This document shows, in pieces, positions 59,224 to 64,000 of a stretch of 64,000 nt of DNA. The first letter of the stretch is position 1; each line of letters opens with the position of its first letter. Under the pieces are notes generated by a model. That model worked only from the letters and a program-made list of their open reading frames with translations. It had not been told where the DNA came from and did not search any database. The translations under genes and the position numbers were made by a program. Source of the DNA: CAURNT01 sp963539215 (lineage in GTDB: Bacteria > Fusobacteriota > Fusobacteriia > Fusobacteriales > Leptotrichiaceae); NCBI GenBank assembly GCA_963539215.1, contig CAUTJT010000002.1:62001-126000 (forward strand), written 5' to 3'.

Positions 59224-59917
59224 TTTGACCCTTTCTAATATAAAAATCATTATTTTCTTGATGTATATCAATTTCTCCATTTTTATATAAATCTAATATT
59301 GCAAGGAAAAAGCTAACTATTCTAATTTTAGAAAAATTTCCTTTAAATAAATTAGAAAATCTTATACTTTCTTCTTCTATAAAATCATTACTAATTTCAT
59401 CCATTGCTTCTTCCACACTAAATTCTTCTAAAACATCTATACGCATACTTTCTTTTACTTCTCTATTATTAAAGATTTCTTCAAACATTTTAGTTAATAT
59501 ATTTAAATTCAACTCTTCTAATGAATAATCAATATTTTCTTTAGATCTTACTTTTTTACCTTCTATTCTATAAGGTATATTGTATTCTATCTCCCTACTA
59601 GATAATTCTACAGCTAAATCTTTTAATATTTTGTATTCTACTATTCTTTTTTCTAAATCTCTCTCTTTTTCTTCTTTTTTATCTTTATTTAAAATTGAAT
59701 AGGCTTTAATTTCTAAAATTTCTGAAGCCATAGATAAAAATTGAGCTTGTATTTTTAAATTTTGATTTTTTTCATTATCTATAATCTTTAAATATTCTTC
59801 TATTATAGTAGATATAACTATTTTAGAAAAATCCATTTTCTTGTTATCTATAAGAAAAAGAAAAAGATCATAAGGTCCTTCAAAATTTTCAGTTTTTATT
59901 TCATAATTAGTACTCAT
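59213..59917 (-). CDS. scpA: Segregation and condensation protein ScpA
   Basis: 234 residues. YEIKTENFEGPYDLFLFLIDNKK is the conserved N-terminus that binds Smc; the middle (about 60-160) is acidic and variable, and the C-terminal winged helix contains FSKIRIVSFFLAILDLYKNGEI. ScpA is the kleisin of the Smc-ScpAB complex. ScpB and Smc are not in the window. I chose the ATG that overlaps the ribF stop by four bases; an in-frame ATG six codons earlier is an alternative. Confidence 0.92.
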   Translation of the reverse strand: MSTNYEIKTENFEGPYDLFLFLIDNKKMDFSKIVISTIIEEYLKIIDNEKNQNLKIQAQFLSMASEILEIKAYSILNKDKKEEKERDLEKRIVEYKILKDLAVELSSREIEYNIPYRIEGKKVRSKENIDYSLEELNLNILTKMFEEIFNNREVKESMRIDVLEEFSVEEAMDEISNDFIEEESIRFSNLFKGNFSKIRIVSFFLAILDLYKNGEIDIHQENNDFYIRKGQNVK

Positions 59918-60906
59918 TTTGATATCTTTCTCCATTTTTCTATATCATTTTTAATTTGATTTTTTAATTCATCTAATGAATTCATTTTTCTTTCCCCTCT
60001 TATGTATACAAGTAATTCAACTTTTATCTTTTTACCATAAATATCATCATCAAAATCAAATATATGAGTTTCTATATGCAATCCTTCATTTTCAACTGTT
60101 GGATTTTTGCCTATGTTCATTATTCCATAATAAACATTATCATATCCTTCAATAATAAGTTTAACTCCATAAACTCCAAACTTAGGATATTTCTTATTTC
60201 TACTAGATAAATTAGCTGTAGGATATCCTAATTTACGAGCTAATTGTTTACCTTTTACAACTTCTCCCATTATAAAATAAGGATGTCCTAAAAGTGTATT
60301 AACCTTATCTAATTTCCCATCTTCTAAAAGTTCTTTTATGAAAGTACTTGATACTATTTCAAAATCTTTTTCAACATTTTTATTTACCTTAAATTCTTTA
60401 GTTAAAGAATTATACATAACAGGTTCTACTATATTAATATCAAAAACATTATAAAATTCTTTTAATAAATACTCAACATTACCTTTTTTATTTTTTCCAA
60501 AAGTAAAATTAAAACCACAAAATATACTTTTAGCATTTAATTTTTCTAGTAATATTTGATTACAAAAATCTTTTGGTTCCAAATCTTTAACATCATTAAA
60601 TTCCTCTATATATACATAATCTATTCCAATTATATTATTTAAAAAATCAACTTTCTCATAAAGTGTTGTAATTACATTATCACTTTTAGGTGGTAAAACT
60701 CTAAAAGTATAAAGTAATGTTTTTAAGTTTCTATCTTTAGCATATTTAATGGCTGAATTTATCAATTCCATATGTCCCATATGAACTCCATCAAAATTAC
60801 CTAGTATTACAACTATATCCTCTTTAAATTTAGGCATATCTATAGTGTTTATTCCAAGAACTTCTTCCAAATTAAATTCTTTTTTATTCTTTAAAATCAA
60901 AAACAT
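59914..60906 (-). CDS. ribF: Bifunctional riboflavin kinase/FAD synthetase
   Basis: 330 residues. N-terminal FMN adenylyltransferase domain with VVILGNFDGVHMGHMELI, CGFNFTFGKNKKGN and STFIKELLEDG, then a C-terminal riboflavin kinase domain with GKQLARKLGYPTANL, YGVYGV-like FGVYGVKLI and MNIGKNPTV. It produces FMN and FAD in the cytosol. First gene of the ribF-scpA-murJ operon. Confidence 0.96.
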   Translation of the reverse strand: MFLILKNKKEFNLEEVLGINTIDMPKFKEDIVVILGNFDGVHMGHMELINSAIKYAKDRNLKTLLYTFRVLPPKSDNVITTLYEKVDFLNNIIGIDYVYIEEFNDVKDLEPKDFCNQILLEKLNAKSIFCGFNFTFGKNKKGNVEYLLKEFYNVFDINIVEPVMYNSLTKEFKVNKNVEKDFEIVSSTFIKELLEDGKLDKVNTLLGHPYFIMGEVVKGKQLARKLGYPTANLSSRNKKYPKFGVYGVKLIIEGYDNVYYGIMNIGKNPTVENEGLHIETHIFDFDDDIYGKKIKVELLVYIRGERKMNSLDELKNQIKNDIEKWRKISK

Positions 60907-60933
60907 ATTTACCTCTTAAAATCATTTTACTAA

Positions 60934-60962
60934 ATTATACTATATTTATACAAATATGTAAA
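60934..60962 (-). promoter_or_regulatory. Promoter of ribF-scpA-murJ
   Basis: Minus-strand TTTACA (60957-60962), 17-base spacer, TATAAT (60934-60939). Confidence 0.72.
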
Positions 60963-61002
60963 ATTTAATTAATATATTAGATATTTCTAAAAAGTATTAT
61001 AA

Positions 61003-61031
61003 ATAAAAAGTCCTTGAATTAATCAAGGACT
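61003..61031 (-). terminator. Rho-independent terminator of the autotransporter gene
   Basis: Minus-strand perfect stem AGTCCTTGA / TCAAGGACT with a five-base loop followed by TTTTTATTTAT, 13 bases after the stop codon. Confidence 0.85.
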
Positions 61032-61043
61032 AATTTATAAAAT

Positions 61044-64000
61044 TTATTTTAATTTTCCTAAAGATTCTAATTTTTTAAGAAGTTCTTGTATCATCTTATG
61101 ATCTTCTTCAATCACTTTATTTAACATTTCTTGTCTATTCTTAAGTTCATCATTATCTTTTTTGTAGTTATCATTAATTGATTTAATATCTTTAATTTGT
61201 TCTTCTAATTGAGTAATTCTATCTCTTTCAGTATTATTTACTCTATCATTCTTATCAAATTGATATCCTATACCCATACCAAATGAAACATGACCTTTAG
61301 TATTTAGAGCTCCACTTGCTTTATAAACAATAGTTCCTCTTTCATTTAACCCACTTATACCTAATGCTACTGCTGTTTGATTTTTATGAACTCCTACTGC
61401 AGTTGCTATATTAAATCTATGACCTGTAATATTACTTATTTGAGGTAAATTACCTACAGCCATAGCACTTGCTATTCCGGCATTTGCACCATCACTTGCA
61501 CCTTTAATTGCAGCATCATCAACATTTACATTTACTACTGAATTACCTTTATCATCAGTTTCAAGTGTTACTTTAGCTAATCCTGTTCCTTTAAATTGAA
61601 GGCTACTTCCATTTTTAACTGCTGAAGAATTTGTACCATCAGAAACAACAAATCCCATATTTCTTAAATCTCCAACTGTTGCCGCTGTATTATCTGATAC
61701 TTTTTTACCATTAACTTCTGAATCAAGATTTACTATTGAATTTTTAGCTTTATCTCCATCAGTATATTTATCTAATCCACTCTTAATGTTATCAAGAACC
61801 ATTGGATCTCCTGCTTTACCATCTTTACTAGGATTACTATTAACTAAACTAACTTTAGCTACTTTAGCTTCTGCTGGTTGAGCATCTAAAACTTTTCCAT
61901 CTTTATCTTTAAATTTACCAGTTTTAGCATCATATACTTTATCTTCTAAATCAGATTCTTTATAATATTTATCTCCAACTTTAACTAATTTGTCTCCATC
62001 AGCATTTGTATAAGATATAGGTAAACCTATTAAATCTACTTGTACATTACTTACTGTTCCTTCTTTATCTGTTGAAACACTTACTTTAGAATTTTTACCA
62101 TCTATAAAGTTTACTGTATCATACGCTCTTACAAAGTCTTTTGCTTCTCCATTACCTTCTAAATTCCATCCAGAATTTAAAACATCACTTAGTGTAGCTG
62201 CATTTTTTAATTCTTCATCAGTTTTAGTTGGTTTTTCACCTGAAGTTGTATTATCAGCTTTTAAATTTGGTTTAAGATCTAATTCATATTTTACAGAACC
62301 ATCTGTTTTATCAACTTCAACTTTTAATCCATTACCAGCTTTAAATAAATCTGCAGTATCTGATTTTTTATCAACAACTTTAACTACATCTTTAACTGAA
62401 ATTGTTATATTTTTTCCATTTTGATCTAGAGTTACATTTTCTCCAGCTTTAAATGTTACAGTTTCACCAAACTTAACTTTTTCAGTGCCTGTAGTTGTAT
62501 TCACTCCTTTAGTTTTATCTGTTACTATACTCCAATAAGAATTATTAATAGTTTCTGCTAAATTCTTACCTGTAACTAAACCATCTGCATCAGGAGTTTT
62601 AATTTTACCATTTTCATTTTCAAGAGTTATATTTTTAGCTGAGAATTTAACTTGTTTATCACTAGCTTCTGTTGTTATAAATTTGTCATCTCCAACTAAT
62701 TTTAATCTTTGATCAAATAATCTTACATCTCCATTTCCTGTATCACCACTAAATCCTAAATTAACATTTTTCAGTTGTGCTACATTCACAGCATCAGTAT
62801 CTAATTTACCTGCTGCTAAATTATGCAATTGTCTTGTTTTATCTTTAGTTCCTATTGAAACTCCAGAAAGTTTTGATGTTAATGCAACACCAGTTAATCC
62901 TTCATATTTATTAGATCTTGCTACTGTATCTTCTTTAGAATTATAATCTTTAAATCCTTCAACACCCTTATCTATATCAGCAACAGATTCTGAACCAAGT
63001 GCTACTCCAGATTCTACTTTAGCTACTGCAGAATTACCTATAGCAACTGTATCCGATTTACCTTTTAATAAAGCTACATAGGCTTTATTTGCTGTATCAA
63101 ATGCTGTTTTAGATGTAGCTGTTTCTGATTTTTTAGCAGTATACGTAGTATCTGCATTATCATAATTAATTTTATCTGCAAGTAAATTTTTAGCCATTTC
63201 AACTAAATCTGAAAGTTTTTCATCAGCTTCTGTTCTTCCTGTTACTGTAATTTTAGATATTTTTTCTAAATTATCTTTCATTTGTGTTAATTTTTCTATA
63301 GATGTAGTTTCAAGAGTATTCACTCCATTTATATAAACCACTTTACCATTAAAAGTATTTTTTAATGTAGCTTCAAATGCATCTTTATCAACACCAGCTT
63401 CTTTTAATTTTTCTATTAAAGTATTATCAAGTCTTTGATATAAATCTGCTAATCCAATTACATCTTCAAATATAACACGGCTATTTTTATTTTTTTGACT
63501 TAGCGCATCTTCTTCAGCACCTAATTTCTCTATATATTTATAATAAGCATCTCTTGAAGCAGCTAGAGCTGTGTCTATTTTAGTAGATTGATCAGCATCT
63601 ATACCAGCTAAAGCATTCACACCTAATGCAACTGAATTTGAACCTATTGCTTTTGCATTAGCTCCCAATGCAGTAGAATTACCATTAGCTGTTATTGTTT
63701 TCATACCTAATGATACTGAACCTTGACCTAAAGCATTAGATTCTGTTCCTATAGCTAAAGCATTACCATAATCTTCAGATATTGCTTTATTACCTATTGC
63801 TATACCTAAATTACCTCTTGAATGAGCTTCAGAACCTAATGATATACCATTTCCTTTTTCTGAACGTGTCATATATCCTACTGCTGTAGAAGAAATTCCA
63901 TTTGTTATAGAATTTACACCTAAAGCTAATGAATTTTGAGCTAGACCACGTGCTTTAATCCAAATGCAGCAGCTGGTATCCCTTTATTAGTAGTTGCAGC
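61044..64000 (-). CDS. Trimeric autotransporter adhesin (YadA-like), 5' part outside the window, apparent frameshift near its visible start
   Basis: At least 970 codons. In order: YadA-head repeats of about 14 residues (SLALGVNS, NGISLGSEAHS, GSVSLGMKT, NSVALGVNA; 63900-63620), a helical insertion (about 63600-63080), another head repeat (VAIGNSAVAKVESGVALGSE), a stalk with the neck motif AVNVAQLKN (62785) and repeated beta-rich segments, then the YadA membrane anchor (about 61450-61250, ending MGIGYQF). About 68 coiled-coil residues follow the anchor, which is unusual. Upstream of 63956 the frame changes by one base (see findings), and the longest uninterrupted frame has its first ATG at 63872. 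It would sit in the outer membrane and bind host surfaces. Confidence 0.88.

Noticed and set aside
61044..64000. Tandem DNA repeats or a CRISPR-like array in the repetitive adhesin gene
   Set aside because: The repetition is at protein level (YadA-head and stalk motifs), with degenerate DNA and no regular spacers.

Overview
This 64 kb window is a very AT-rich chromosomal segment of a diderm anaerobe or fermenter, most likely a member of Fusobacteriota, family Leptotrichiaceae (Streptobacillus/Sneathia/Oceanivirga type). This is an inference. It rests on the base composition, a YadA-type trimeric autotransporter and a secretin (both need an outer membrane), pyruvate:ferredoxin oxidoreductase, and a mix of Firmicutes-like genes (addA/addB, mraZ, rlmD/trmA type) with Proteobacteria-like pairs (panF-yhdT). 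I count 64 protein genes, of which 63 lie on the minus strand. Only one short orphan gene and one tRNA-Thr lie on the plus strand. I see no IS element, prophage, CRISPR array or rRNA.

Layout, left to right (transcription runs right to left). 1-4.3 kb: M20 peptidase, rRNA methyltransferase, plsY, gpsA and the start of the primary sigma factor gene. 4.3-6.3 kb: a shortened mra cluster (mraZ, rsmH, ftsL-like) behind a promoter carrying four 10-bp-phased MraZ boxes. 6.3-13.6 kb: glycogen phosphorylase, HU, tpiA-secG, and a glucokinase/CNNM-CBS/HAD operon. 13.6-15.6 kb: an exported tandem-SIMPL protein. 15.7-22.9 kb: a compact type II secretion/type IV pilus-like locus with five pseudopilins, a prepilin peptidase, L-, M-, D- and F-like parts and ComEC, but no ATPase; probably a DNA-uptake machine. 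23-30.1 kb: nifJ, panF-yhdT, a TruA-like enzyme and an aminotransferase. 30.2-37.3 kb: an addB-addA recombination operon with three small passengers. 37.4-38.8 kb: infC-rpmI-rplT behind an attenuator leader, infC apparently starting at AUA. 38.9-47.3 kb: potABC, two peptidases, rnhB, rluD, and HD and HAD proteins in one long run. 47.4-47.9 kb: the plus-strand island. 48-51.7 kb: PBP1A, rlmN, rph. 51.8-54.4 kb: a two-gene unit that reads as a split and catalytically degenerate CheA-like system, the most unusual item here. 54.5-60.9 kb: cdsA, uppS, a methyltransferase, focA-type channel, murJ, scpA, ribF. 61-64 kb: a large trimeric autotransporter with an apparent frameshift close to the window edge.

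Together the genes cover envelope building (plsY, gpsA, cdsA, uppS, murJ, PBP1A, rsmH/mraZ), fermentative carbon flow (glucokinase, glycogen phosphorylase, tpiA, nifJ, formate channel), DNA uptake plus recombination (Gsp/Com locus, addAB), translation, and host adhesion. Promoters are easy to see in this genome (TTGACA-like and TATAAT-like boxes 16-18 bp apart, often with TGn before the -10 box), and hairpin terminators followed by T-runs mark most operon ends.
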